Shown: positions 1 through 7,667, numbered from the stretch's first letter. The stretch is DNA of 24,563 nucleotides from Candidatus Zixiibacteriota bacterium (GCA_029933635.1 JAOZNS010000011.1:1-24563), one strand, 5' to 3'. The notes: generated by a model not told the origin, from the sequence alone. Program-made: numbers and translations.

Positions 1-170
1 GAAAAATTCAGCTTGGTGGAATTTAATGATTCAAAAATTCTGTGAGTTGACCAACCGCTCAATTCAAACATTACGATTTGGTATCGACAGCTGTTTATTT
101 GATTGCTTTTTTTGTTTTTTTCATTATGATTATCATGGAACAAAAGGCAGTTTATCCTTAGGTAGGGGCG

Positions 171-1031
171 ATGAAACCGAAATTTGCCCTTGGTAGCATA
201 TCAGGGATACTTTTTCCCTTGCTGGTGATCTCAGGATGTGAGAAAAAGGCAGGTGGTCCCATTGCAACCTCAACCCTTTATGGCTACGTGACCCATGCCA
301 CAGATGGAGCTATTCAAGGAGCTGAAGTTCGAGTGCAGCAGATGGTGGATCAAACTGATTCTAACGGATACTACCAACTTCAAAACGTCCCCCAAGGGTC
401 TCAAAGGATAACCTGCTCGCATCCGGATTACAATTCCTTCACCCAGGACGTTTTCATCTCAAGCTTACCTGCTCGATACGACATCATTCTGACAAAAACC
501 GTCTACCGCAACGTTTACGTTGAAGAAGATGCCTCCATCCGTTGGGAATCTCCTGATCAGAATTGCGGTCAGACCACGGTTTTGGGCATTTGGTATAACG
601 ACAGTCTTACATTCCGTCAGAAACAGCGTTGTTTTGTGGCACTTCCAGCATTACCCACAAATCTTCCCTCCTCTGCGCTCAAATCTGCAGCACTCAGGTT
701 GGAGGTAAAAAAGATGGGAATCGATATCACGAACTATCCGTTGAGCATAAGGCAAGTGACCTCCCCTTGGTCGGAGGATCAAATCACCTGGAATAATAGC
801 CCTCAGGTCTCCTCCTCCGTTTTCAAAACCCTCAACCCCCAACCACAATTTCTGGATATCGATGTTTTATCCATCTATCAGAATTTCCCCACCTACCAAT
901 ATGGGATCAGAATTGCATTTAAGATCGATGAGGAGGAAGGTCATCAGCCCACCACCATCTACTACAAATTCTGGTCAAGTGAGGGACCTGAGCCCAACCG
1001 ACCCTTTGTGGCGCTTAAATACATATATTGA
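171..1031 (+). CDS. Lipoprotein with carboxypeptidase-regulatory-like and DNRLRE-type domains
   Basis: Predicted exported lipoprotein of 286 aa. The N-terminus is basic then hydrophobic and ends in a lipobox, VISGC, so Cys23 should be lipidated. Residues about 35-110 look like a carboxypeptidase-regulatory-like beta-sandwich (GYVTHATDGAIQGAEV, then DSNGYYQLQNVPQG). The C-terminal half, about 117-286, resembles the DNRLRE/disaggregatase-related domain: a Cys-containing start, an ALRLEV strand, and the signature WSEDQITWNN at 200-209. Such proteins are usually surface-attached and may bind glycans, but no catalytic residues are evident. The ATG follows a G-rich Shine-Dalgarno-like stretch (AGGTAGGGG). 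The gene stands alone and converges on folC. Bases 1-170 show only a weak promoter-like stretch around 99-130. Domain calls are by eye; the function is unknown. Confidence 0.8.
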   Translation: MKPKFALGSISGILFPLLVISGCEKKAGGPIATSTLYGYVTHATDGAIQGAEVRVQQMVDQTDSNGYYQLQNVPQGSQRITCSHPDYNSFTQDVFISSLPARYDIILTKTVYRNVYVEEDASIRWESPDQNCGQTTVLGIWYNDSLTFRQKQRCFVALPALPTNLPSSALKSAALRLEVKKMGIDITNYPLSIRQVTSPWSEDQITWNNSPQVSSSVFKTLNPQPQFLDIDVLSIYQNFPTYQYGIRIAFKIDEEEGHQPTTIYYKFWSSEGPEPNRPFVALKYIY

Positions 1032-1140
1032 TTGGGCTAAAATAAATAGGATAGCGCTCCGGGTTAAACTTAAGAGCTCGAGGCAAAGCTAACTTTTTTC
1101 TTAATGGCGTTCTAAAAAGCACCGGTAAAGGAGAAGAATC

Positions 1141-2454
1141 TCAAACTTTAAGGTGGGGATCAAACCAAGTCAAAAACTCCCCAACCGTAAAGTGCGATCC
1201 GGTTATGCAGATTATATCTTCCCATTTGGCTTTATCTAATGCAAAGGGATAAGCCTCCTTAACTTGAGGAAGGATCTGATAAGGTATACCAGCTTGACCC
1301 ACCACTTCTTTTAAAGATTCCGGCTCAGCCGCTCTTTTGTAATCCGGCTTGGTGAGCACTATGAATTTGGCTTTAGCGCATATTTCTTTTAGCATAAGGG
1401 GATAATCTTTATCCTCCATCACGCCGAAGACAAATATGATTCGTCTTTCTGGAAAAAGCTGATTCAAAGCATGAATTAAAGTTTTTGTTCCAGCGGGATT
1501 ATGGGCTACATCTAATATTACCAAAGGTTTTTTCTCAAAGACCTCTAATCTTGCCCGCCAGTTCACCTTTTTCAAACCATCTCGAATCGCCTGCTCTTCA
1601 ACCTTCCAATCCAATTCTTTTAGCTTTTGTATTGAAATCAAGCAGGTGGTGGCATTTAAGAGTTGATGTTCTCCAGCCAGATTCAGTTCAAGATTTTCAT
1701 AACTGGAAGAATTCGAGGAGAAGCTAAATTTTGATCCATAGATCGAAGAATCCAGAACTGTATAACTTGTTCCTTCCTGAACCTGAAGAAGCTCTGAGTT
1801 TCTTTTTGTGCAGACAGATCTTATCACCTCCAGGGCTTCTGGCTGATTTACCGCTGTGATGGTAGGGATACCCTTTTTGATTATTCCCGCCTTTTCAAAG
1901 GCTATCTGAGGGATGCTATCTCCCAGCTGTTTGGTATGTTCTTTACCCACATTGGTGATTACGGAAATCAATGGAGTGATCATGTTGGTGGCATCCAGCC
2001 TCCCCCCCAAGCCGGTCTCCACCACCGCCACATCCACCTTCTGAGAAGCGAAATATTCAAATGCCATGGCGGTGGTCACCTCAAAGAAGGTGTAACCGTT
2101 TTTGTCAATCTCATCTTTTAATTGGAGGACAAAATCGAAAATGAAATCTTCCTCAATCAATTCTTGACCTACCCTAATTCGCTCCCTAAAATTCACCAGA
2201 TGCGGAGAGGTGTAAAGACCTGCTTTATACCCGGATTCACAGAGGATGGAATGAAGCACGGCCGCCACCGAACCTTTCCCATTGGTTCCGGCAATGTGAA
2301 TGGAGGGAAACCTTAAATGAGGGTTACCTAAACGGTTTAAAATGGCGGTTATGTTTGACAGATCCAACTTTATTCCGAAACGCTCTAAATTATATAAATA
2401 AATAAGCGTCTCTTCATAATTTGTGACTGGATTTGATGATTTTGGTAAGACCAT
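1141..2454 (-). CDS. folC: Folylpolyglutamate synthase / dihydrofolate synthase
   Basis: Mur-ligase-family enzyme that adds glutamate to folates, and in many bacteria also to dihydropteroate, using ATP in the cytoplasm. The protein is 437 aa, a normal family length. The P-loop GTNGKGS is at 56-62, followed by the conserved YTSPHLVNFRERIRV segment that contacts folate. GLGGRLDATN and VAHNP further along are the family's metal and substrate signatures. The ATG has no strong Shine-Dalgarno sequence. It lies 22 nt after the stop of the upstream barrel gene on the same strand, so the two are probably co-transcribed from the promoter near 3266-3294. Whether both activities are present cannot be told from sequence alone. 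Confidence 0.95.
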   Translation of the reverse strand: MVLPKSSNPVTNYEETLIYLYNLERFGIKLDLSNITAILNRLGNPHLRFPSIHIAGTNGKGSVAAVLHSILCESGYKAGLYTSPHLVNFRERIRVGQELIEEDFIFDFVLQLKDEIDKNGYTFFEVTTAMAFEYFASQKVDVAVVETGLGGRLDATNMITPLISVITNVGKEHTKQLGDSIPQIAFEKAGIIKKGIPTITAVNQPEALEVIRSVCTKRNSELLQVQEGTSYTVLDSSIYGSKFSFSSNSSSYENLELNLAGEHQLLNATTCLISIQKLKELDWKVEEQAIRDGLKKVNWRARLEVFEKKPLVILDVAHNPAGTKTLIHALNQLFPERRIIFVFGVMEDKDYPLMLKEICAKAKFIVLTKPDYKRAAEPESLKEVVGQAGIPYQILPQVKEAYPFALDKAKWEDIICITGSHFTVGEFLTWFDPHLKV

Positions 2455-2476
2455 TGGAGAATCCCGGCTTTTTTGT

Positions 2477-3226
2477 TTAATTGGTGGTCCAGCTCATGCC
2501 CAGCCCCAACCAGATTTCGTTTTCGTTATTTATGGTTTTATTAGGCACGATCACATAGTTGAGGCTGGGAGTAAAGGTCATACCTTTGAGACCAAAATCT
2601 GTGGATATTCCCAAGCATATATCTGAAATACCAGGATCGACTCGAATACTTTGATATTGATTGGTGTATCCTATCTGGATGATCGGGTAAAACACCTGTT
2701 GAAACCTTTCGTTTACCAAACGCAGACAAGGGCTAAAAGAGAGGGTGAGGTAAACCCCATCGCCTAAATTGAAATCGTAATAGATGGTCAAAGTGGGCCA
2801 GAGAGGAAGTGAACTTACAGATATTCCCGCATATACCTCAGGTGTAGTAGAATTTTTGTCCGGATAATTGGGCATGCTGGGAAAGGTGAAATAACCCAGT
2901 CCAGCTGAAAAATCTACCCCTTTGGAAAGTGATTTCTGATAACCTACGATCAGATCCAGTTCCACAAAGTCCGTGTCCTTTAGAGCAAAAGCGGACCAGA
3001 GATTAAGCCATGCTCCGCTTTTGCCGAAAGTTAGGGTAAAAGAGGGTTGTAGCGCAGGACGATCATCACAGATGGTATCAAATCCTCTCCAGATGTAGCG
3101 GGAAACAAAGGTAAGATCGGAGCGAAATCCAACCTCTGAAAGGACCGGTGAAGGGAACAAAAACAGAGCCAATCCCATCAGAAGGAAACGATGAAGGCTG
3201 TTCTGAAGATGTTTCGTCCATACCAT
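2477..3226 (-). CDS. Outer-membrane beta-barrel protein, TorF/gcw_chp-like
   Basis: Protein of 249 aa with a cleavable signal peptide (hydrophobic core about 13-28, likely cut near PVLS-E at 30-31). The first mature strand reads LTFVSRYIWRGFD, which matches the start of TorF/gcw_chp-type putative porins (pattern S-x-Y-x-x-RG). The remainder is a series of about ten alternating-hydrophobic strands separated by short turns, as in a small outer-membrane barrel. The ligand is unknown. It starts with ATG after AAGGG. Its divergent promoter region has a TTGACA box and an embedded palindrome (3266-3294), suggesting regulation. It is followed closely by folC, which has no evident functional link. The barrel call is good; the family name is moderately sure. 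Confidence 0.7.
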   Translation of the reverse strand: MVWTKHLQNSLHRFLLMGLALFLFPSPVLSEVGFRSDLTFVSRYIWRGFDTICDDRPALQPSFTLTFGKSGAWLNLWSAFALKDTDFVELDLIVGYQKSLSKGVDFSAGLGYFTFPSMPNYPDKNSTTPEVYAGISVSSLPLWPTLTIYYDFNLGDGVYLTLSFSPCLRLVNERFQQVFYPIIQIGYTNQYQSIRVDPGISDICLGISTDFGLKGMTFTPSLNYVIVPNKTINNENEIWLGLGMSWTTN

Positions 3227-3265
3227 ATAATCCCTTCTTTGTTGAGATTTTCTATGACTTTATAA

Positions 3266-3294
3266 AATTTAACCGAACTTTAATTCGGTGTCAA
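3266..3294 (-). promoter_or_regulatory. Promoter with embedded palindrome, upstream of the barrel gene
   Basis: On the minus strand TTGACA (3294-3289) is followed by a 17-nt spacer and TAAATT (3271-3266). The spacer is almost entirely occupied by an inverted repeat, ACCGAA-6 nt-TTCGGT, at 3272-3289. The -35 box is perfect and the -10 box matches 4 of 6. A repressor or activator could bind the palindrome; this is inference. Confidence 0.55.
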
Positions 3295-3413
3295 TCGTAT
3301 TTTTATGTTGATTTTTAATCCCGGAAAGGATACACCTTTTGTCTTTCTAAGGCAAACCAATTTTACACACAAATATTTACATTACCTCAAATCAAGCTAT
3401 CTCCTTCCGATAA

Positions 3414-3442
3414 TTGACAAAAGAGGGCAATTTGACTATATT
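3414..3442 (+). promoter_or_regulatory. Sigma-70 type promoter upstream of the phosphohexomutase gene
   Basis: TTGACA (3414-3419), a 17-nt spacer, then TATATT (3437-3442), one mismatch from TATAAT. The start of transcription would be near 3449, leaving a short leader with a good Shine-Dalgarno sequence before the ATG at 3475. It is divergent from the barrel promoter about 120 nt away. Confidence 0.7.
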
Positions 3443-3474
3443 TCGGCAGCACTTAAGGAGAAAGGATAACCCAT

Positions 3475-4818
3475 ATGGCTGATGTGGACCCGAGCATATT
3501 CAAAGCCTACGACATAAGGGGAACTTATCCGGACCAGCTAAACCAAAAGATCGCCTATAAGATTGGTAGGGCGCTGGTTTTGTATCTTAAGCCAGAAAGG
3601 GTGGCAGTAGGAAGGGACATGCGACTCTCCTCTCCCAAGCTATATGAGGGACTGACCCGAGGAATCGTTGAAGGGGGAGCGGATGTAATCGATATCGGAT
3701 TGGTCTCCACCGACTGTTTATATTTCACCGTGGGGAAATTCCGCTACGATGCCGGGGTGATGATCACCGCATCTCATAATCCCCCAGAGTACAATGGATT
3801 TAAACTGTGCAAAGGGGAGGCGGTGCCATTAAGTCTGGAGTCGGGCCTAGATCGAATCAGAGAGCTGGTCTTGAAAAATGATTTTCCTGCTCCACAAAAG
3901 TGGGGTTTGGTAAAGAGGAAGGATGTGGATGAGGCTTATGTTCAGCATGTGCTTTCCTTCGTAAATCCTCAGAAAATAAAACCTTTTAAGATAGTGATCG
4001 ATGCAGGCAATGGGATGGCCGGAAAGATAATTCCTCAACTTTTCTTGTATCTCCCCTGTAAGGTTATACCCATGTTTTTTGAGCTGGACGGTTCCTTTCC
4101 TCATCATCTGGCCAGCCCGATCGAGCCAGAAAATATCGCCTCCTTAAGGGAAAGGGTCCTTGCAGAAAAAGCAGATTTAGGGGCGGCATTCGATGGAGAT
4201 GCGGATCGAATGTTTCTGGTGGACGAGAAGGCTAACCCGCTGGGTGGCGATACGGTAACCGCTCTGGTGGCTAAAAACCTTTTGCGCAAGGAAAAAGGGG
4301 CCACCATTCTGTATAATCTGATCTGCTCCAAGGCAGTTCCCCAACTGATAGAAAAGGAGGGGGGAAGGGCAATTCGCACCCGGGTGGGACACGCATTGAT
4401 CAAGCCGCTGATGAAAAAACATGATGCCATATTTGGAGGAGAGCACTCCGGACATTTTTATTTTCGAAACAACTGGTTCGCCGACTCCGGCTTGATCGCC
4501 CTTCTGGTCTGCCTGGAGCTTTTCTCTGAGGAAAATCAACCCATCTCGGAGCTGGTCAAATCCATTGATCCTTATTTCCGCTCCGGAGAGATCAACAGTC
4601 GGTTGGAGAACATCCCACAGAAACTGCGCCAGATTGAAAAACATTATTCCAATGGTAAAATCGACCATCTGGACGGATTGACCGTCGATTTCGGAGACTG
4701 GTGGTTCAATCTCAGACCCTCCAATACCGAGCCTCTCCTTCGCCTCAACGTCGAGGCTACCTCTAAAAAGTTAATGGAGGAGAAAAAAGAGGAACTTCTG
4801 AAGCTGATTCAAAGTTAA
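3475..4818 (+). CDS. Phosphomannomutase/phosphoglucomutase
   Basis: Cytoplasmic alpha-D-phosphohexomutase (447 aa, four-domain family of normal length) that interconverts hexose 6- and 1-phosphates to supply nucleotide sugars. All four signatures are visible: the phosphoserine loop TASHNPPEYNGFK with Ser100; the metal loop DGDADR at 240-245; the sugar-binding GEHSGH at 322-327; and the phosphate-binding RPSNTEP at 414-420. GEHSGH is the version typical of the ManB/AlgC branch rather than the GlmM branch, so mannose/glucose phosphate is the likely substrate. The ATG follows TAAGGAGAAAGG. It could feed the glycosyltransferase cluster at 17-21.7 kb, but that is inference. Confidence 0.93.
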   Translation: MADVDPSIFKAYDIRGTYPDQLNQKIAYKIGRALVLYLKPERVAVGRDMRLSSPKLYEGLTRGIVEGGADVIDIGLVSTDCLYFTVGKFRYDAGVMITASHNPPEYNGFKLCKGEAVPLSLESGLDRIRELVLKNDFPAPQKWGLVKRKDVDEAYVQHVLSFVNPQKIKPFKIVIDAGNGMAGKIIPQLFLYLPCKVIPMFFELDGSFPHHLASPIEPENIASLRERVLAEKADLGAAFDGDADRMFLVDEKANPLGGDTVTALVAKNLLRKEKGATILYNLICSKAVPQLIEKEGGRAIRTRVGHALIKPLMKKHDAIFGGEHSGHFYFRNNWFADSGLIALLVCLELFSEENQPISELVKSIDPYFRSGEINSRLENIPQKLRQIEKHYSNGKIDHLDGLTVDFGDWWFNLRPSNTEPLLRLNVEATSKKLMEEKKEELLKLIQS

Positions 4819-4963
4819 AGGGCTTAAGCCACGGAGATCAAAAGGGAATAAGAAAAAAATTTCTTTTCTTCCGCAGGGGGGTATCTCGGCACAAAAAAGC
4901 TCAAGTAATCGGTCAAACTTTCGATAATATAAATACACCCGGCCCATAAAGGGGAAGTGGTCT

Positions 4964-5773
4964 ATGCACACAGACCAGATAACAGAAGGATTGAAGATAG
5001 AAAGGAAAAGCACACCTAGGGTTCTGGTGGTGGATGACGATGAGCGAATCCGCCTTTTGCTGGTGGATACCCTTTCCGCTCTGGGCTACGAGACCCTCTC
5101 GGCCAAGGATGGAGAGGAGGCATTGGCACTTCTGGATGCCGAAAAGTTGGATCTGGTGATTGCGGATGTGCGAATGCCCAAGATGAATGGCATCTCTCTG
5201 CTTAAAAACATCAAGAGTCGAAATCCTCTTCTGCCCGTCTTAATCATCACAGGCTACAATTTCACCTACACCAAGGATCAGGCGATGGAGAGCGGAGCTG
5301 ACGGCTTTCTGGCAAAGCCCTTCAGAATTGGAAAAATCGAAGAGTTGATGCGCAGGGTATTGGGGGTTAAAGCTATCACCGAGGAGAAGCCGTATAGACT
5401 CAAGAAGATCCTTGTGGTAGATGATGACGAACAGCTTCGTAACATGTTGTTGGAGATTTTGGGCAGTCTGGATTATCTCCCCATCGGGGTGGAGGACGGT
5501 GAACAGGCTTTAAACCAGCTGCACATTCAGGACTTTGACCTGGTTGTCTCTGACATACGCATGCCCAAGATGGATGGGCTTGCCCTCCTTAAGAATATCA
5601 AACGAATATCTCCTGAGCTTCCGGTGGTGATGATCACCGGCTTTTCCTCCGCCTGTCCACCTCAAAAAGCCATGCAGGAGGGTGCGGATGGCTACTTAGC
5701 CAAACCGTTTCGCATAGAAAAGATCGATGAGCTGATGCGCAGCCTCTTATCCTGTAAAGAAGACGGGCACTAA
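4964..5773 (+). CDS. Response regulator with two tandem receiver domains and no output domain
   Basis: Protein of 269 aa made of two CheY-like receivers, about 18-135 and 147-267, joined by a short linker. Each has the acidic triplet (DDD at 24-26 and 153-155), the phosphoacceptor Asp in xADVRMP/xSDIRMP (D68 and D197), the Thr switch residue (T96 and T225) and the conserved Lys (K118 and K247). Both therefore look competent. The two halves resemble each other strongly (DLV-D-RMPKM-G, AKPFRI-KI-ELMR), which points to internal duplication. No DNA-binding or enzymatic domain follows, and no histidine kinase lies in the window. A phosphorelay intermediate, phosphate sink or protein-protein switch is plausible. 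The ATG follows GGGGAAG. The 145 nt upstream carry no clear sigma-70 promoter. Confidence 0.9.
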   Translation: MHTDQITEGLKIERKSTPRVLVVDDDERIRLLLVDTLSALGYETLSAKDGEEALALLDAEKLDLVIADVRMPKMNGISLLKNIKSRNPLLPVLIITGYNFTYTKDQAMESGADGFLAKPFRIGKIEELMRRVLGVKAITEEKPYRLKKILVVDDDEQLRNMLLEILGSLDYLPIGVEDGEQALNQLHIQDFDLVVSDIRMPKMDGLALLKNIKRISPELPVVMITGFSSACPPQKAMQEGADGYLAKPFRIEKIDELMRSLLSCKEDGH

Positions 5774-5875
5774 AGTTCTTTTTCCGGTTCCCGAACTCCT
5801 CTTAACTTTTTTCTTAACCATCTCTTTATTTTCTGGAGACGGTCAGAGTTAGAAAGTTCTTGACCAGCTAAATTT

Positions 5876-6829
5876 CTATTTGATCTCTTCCTTTAATTCC
5901 TCCAGCTCCTCTTTGAGCGCATCGAGTTGTTCCTTTAAATTTTCCATCTCCTCCTCTATCCCCGATGAGTATTCTTTTTCCCAAAACATCCTGGGTGGGC
6001 AGAGTTTTTCTGTCAGGATCTTCAGCTTGTAAAGATCGCCAAACTCAGATGATGGCTCCTCTTCTTCCACCTGAACCTCAAAAGTCTTGGGTCTCCCATC
6101 GCGGATGACTTTAAGCTTTACCTCATCCCCTCCTTCCTTTTCGGAGAGGATCTCCATCAAATCCTCGGCATCCTCAATCTTTTCACCATCCACCTCCACG
6201 ATCACATCACCCGCCTTGAGTCCAGCTTCAAAGGCGGGTCTATCCTCCTCCACCTCAGTAATCAAAGCACCCTCCCCATCCTCCACGCCGAAATAATCTC
6301 CTAACTGCTCGGTCAAATCCTGCACCTTCACCCCGATTCGACTGCCGGAGAAAATGGAGAAGGAGTAGATGTAGGGTTTAATCCCTTTTAACTTATGCTC
6401 CAATGGTTCAAATTCGAGCTCACCGGACAAAAGGTCCTTGGGACGTTTGCCCAAAGTGAGGGATATGGTTTTCTTCTCCCCCTCACGTAAAATGGTGAGC
6501 TTCACCTTCTCACCTGGGGAACAGCTTCGTATCAGCCTGGTCAGGTGAGAGGAATTTCTAACCCTGTTCCCGTCAAATTTTATAATCACATCCTCCTGTT
6601 TTAAACCCGCCTCATCTGCTGGACTACCCTTGACCACCTCCCTGACCAGAGCCCCTCTTTTTGATTCCAAACCCAGAGCCTCCTTTATATCCCAGGTGAG
6701 GTCCTGTAAATAGACGCCCAACCAGGCTTTCTTTTTCTCCCTATCTCTTTTCGCCACCGTGGGGGCAACGGTTACCAGAGAAGCAATAAATGCTAAAGAT
6801 AAAATTAGAGCTATGCTCCTCTTCCACAT
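5876..6829 (-). CDS. Secreted or periplasmic protein with two PDZ domains, no protease domain
   Basis: Protein of 317 aa. An N-terminal signal peptide (about 1-26, ending APTVA) is followed by PDZ1 (about 35-127, WLGVYLQDLT then SPADEAGLKQEDVI) and PDZ2 (about 164-256, RIGVKVQDLT then RPAFEAGLKAGDVIVEVDG). A strongly charged heptad-like segment at 290-317 (GIEEEMENLKEQL onward) should form a coiled coil. No HtrA-type His-Asp-Ser triad or tail-specific protease domain is present, so it is not DegP; it may be an adaptor or scaffold in the envelope. The ATG has a near-perfect Shine-Dalgarno sequence (AAAGGAGGT, 5-nt spacing). It converges on the response regulator gene and points away from the origin. 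Confidence 0.85.
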   Translation of the reverse strand: MWKRSIALILSLAFIASLVTVAPTVAKRDREKKKAWLGVYLQDLTWDIKEALGLESKRGALVREVVKGSPADEAGLKQEDVIIKFDGNRVRNSSHLTRLIRSCSPGEKVKLTILREGEKKTISLTLGKRPKDLLSGELEFEPLEHKLKGIKPYIYSFSIFSGSRIGVKVQDLTEQLGDYFGVEDGEGALITEVEEDRPAFEAGLKAGDVIVEVDGEKIEDAEDLMEILSEKEGGDEVKLKVIRDGRPKTFEVQVEEEEPSSEFGDLYKLKILTEKLCPPRMFWEKEYSSGIEEEMENLKEQLDALKEELEELKEEIK

Positions 6830-6918
6830 GACAGACCTCCTTTCATAATTTTATTTTTTTCTTTTTCTTATTTTTTGCTACCACCGATCATGGAAAATGT
6901 TCCCTACTTTCTGCAATA

Positions 6919-6947
6919 ATAAAAATGCAATATATTGTTTTTATCAA
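6919..6947 (-). promoter_or_regulatory. Possible promoter for the PDZ protein gene
   Basis: On the minus strand TTGATA (6947-6942), a 17-nt spacer and TTTTAT (6924-6919). A 10-nt perfect palindrome CAATATATTG (6928-6937) sits in the spacer. The surroundings are very AT-rich, so a chance match is quite possible. Confidence 0.3.
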
Positions 6948-7108
6948 GACGCAATAAAAAAAATCGGTGAGAGGGACCATTATCTTAATTTTTCTCCAAG
7001 CGAGCGGATTGAATTTTCCCCTCATTTTTAGGGCTAAAGGATTTGGATGTTCTGCCGAAAAAAATAAAAAAGGTTTTTGCAAAAAAGATAGCGGGCAAGA
7101 GAAAAAGA

Positions 7109-7136
7109 TTGATTTTCCGATCTGACCATATATAAT
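7109..7136 (+). promoter_or_regulatory. Sigma-70 type promoter with no gene directly downstream
   Basis: TTGATT (7109-7114), a 16-nt spacer and a perfect TATAAT (7131-7136). The start of transcription would be near 7142, about 18 nt before a long inverted repeat. The same pair of boxes with the same spacing occurs upstream of the PH-like gene (16857-16884). Confidence 0.5.
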
Positions 7137-7141
7137 TCTTT

Positions 7142-7245
7142 CCTGGTTCAACCAAGATAAGACAGATCCGTCCCCAAAAAATCCGTCCCCAAAAAAAGAA
7201 AAAAATAAGAGAGGGAATGACGGATCTGTCTATTTATTTTGCTTA
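7142..7245 (+). ncRNA. Candidate small non-coding RNA
   Basis: Inferred transcript of about 100 nt. It would begin after the TTGATT-16-TATAAT promoter and run through a 13-bp perfect stem (7160-7172 with 7219-7231). It would end in a T-rich run just after the stem (TATTTATTTTG). No open reading frame of note lies inside. The long loop (46 nt) makes it an atypical terminator, and the hairpin could equally be a repeat element; no known RNA family was recognised. Confidence 0.3.
7160..7231. repeat. Inverted repeat enclosing two 15-nt direct repeats
   Basis: AGACAGATCCGTC at 7160-7172 is the exact reverse complement of GACGGATCTGTCT at 7219-7231. Inside, ATCCGTCCCCAAAAA occurs twice back to back (7166-7180 and 7181-7195). 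This architecture resembles REP-like palindromic elements or the ends of small non-autonomous mobile elements. No second full copy occurs in this window. Confidence 0.65.
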
Positions 7246-7256
7246 AAAAAGCAAAA
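7237..7256. repeat. A/T-rich perfect hairpin
   Basis: TTTTGCTT-AAAA-AAGCAAAA, an 8-bp perfect stem with a 4-nt loop, extendable by one A-T pair. It starts six bases after the larger inverted repeat and could act as a weak terminator in either direction or as part of the same structured element. Confidence 0.5.
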
Positions 7257-7307
7257 TTAAACTTTCTTCCCAATTAACTTCTAAATCCTCAAAATTTCAT
7301 TCATTCT

Positions 7308-7334
7308 GATTTGCCGGATGGGATTCGCCAAATC
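7308..7334. repeat. Imperfect 27-nt hairpin
   Basis: GATTTG (7308-7313) pairs with CAAATC (7329-7334). A C-C mismatch follows, then a further 5-bp stem with one G-T pair closing on a GGG loop. No T-run follows, so it is not an intrinsic terminator. Its role is unknown. Confidence 0.4.
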
Positions 7335-7599
7335 TTAGGTTTCTCTTCTCCTAAACCCATTTCGTCCTTCGATCGATTAATCAGAATCTATCCAGACAAA
7401 ATCAAGCTTCTTGAACTATTTGGGAAGAGGCTCAGCCTGTAATCTTATACAGAAAAATGGAATAGAGGATCTTGTAGCGAAACAGTAAAGGTTTGCTATT
7501 AAAGTAGAAAAAAATCAAAATGCTTAAGCGTTAATACGTTTTCTAATAACGTCATTTCCTATCACTTATAAGTTTCTTTCAGTCACAGCAGAAAAAAGC

Positions 7600-7628
7600 T
7601 TGACAACGGAAAACCGTCAGGTTATTAT
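7600..7628 (+). promoter_or_regulatory. dnaA promoter
   Basis: TTGACA (7600-7605), a 17-nt spacer and TATTAT (7623-7628), one mismatch from consensus. Transcription would begin near 7635 and give a leader of about 280 nt that runs through the DnaA boxes, as expected for DnaA autoregulation. A 9-bp inverted repeat, ATCACTTAT (7561-7569) and ATAAGTGAT (7644-7652), flanks the promoter. Confidence 0.7.
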
Positions 7629-7667
7629 GCGAAATGGAAATTCATAAGTGATTATATGTTAATAAGA

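Noticed and set aside
4104..4668. Long antisense frames (108 and 163 codons) within the phosphohexomutase gene
   Set aside because: They are shadows of a gene with all four catalytic signatures on the other strand.
4885..4906. Sigma-54-like GGCAC...GC upstream of the response regulator
   Set aside because: The spacing between GG and GC is 9 rather than 10 nt and the -12 element is poor.
6888..7151. 87-codon minus-strand frame in the region left of dnaA
   Set aside because: Low-complexity, phenylalanine- and lysine-rich translation of AT-rich DNA. It overlaps a plus-strand promoter and has no good ribosome binding site.
7166..7195. Tandem 15-nt repeats considered as a minimal CRISPR or iteron array
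   Set aside because: Only two adjacent copies with no spacers, and no cas or plasmid replication gene nearby.
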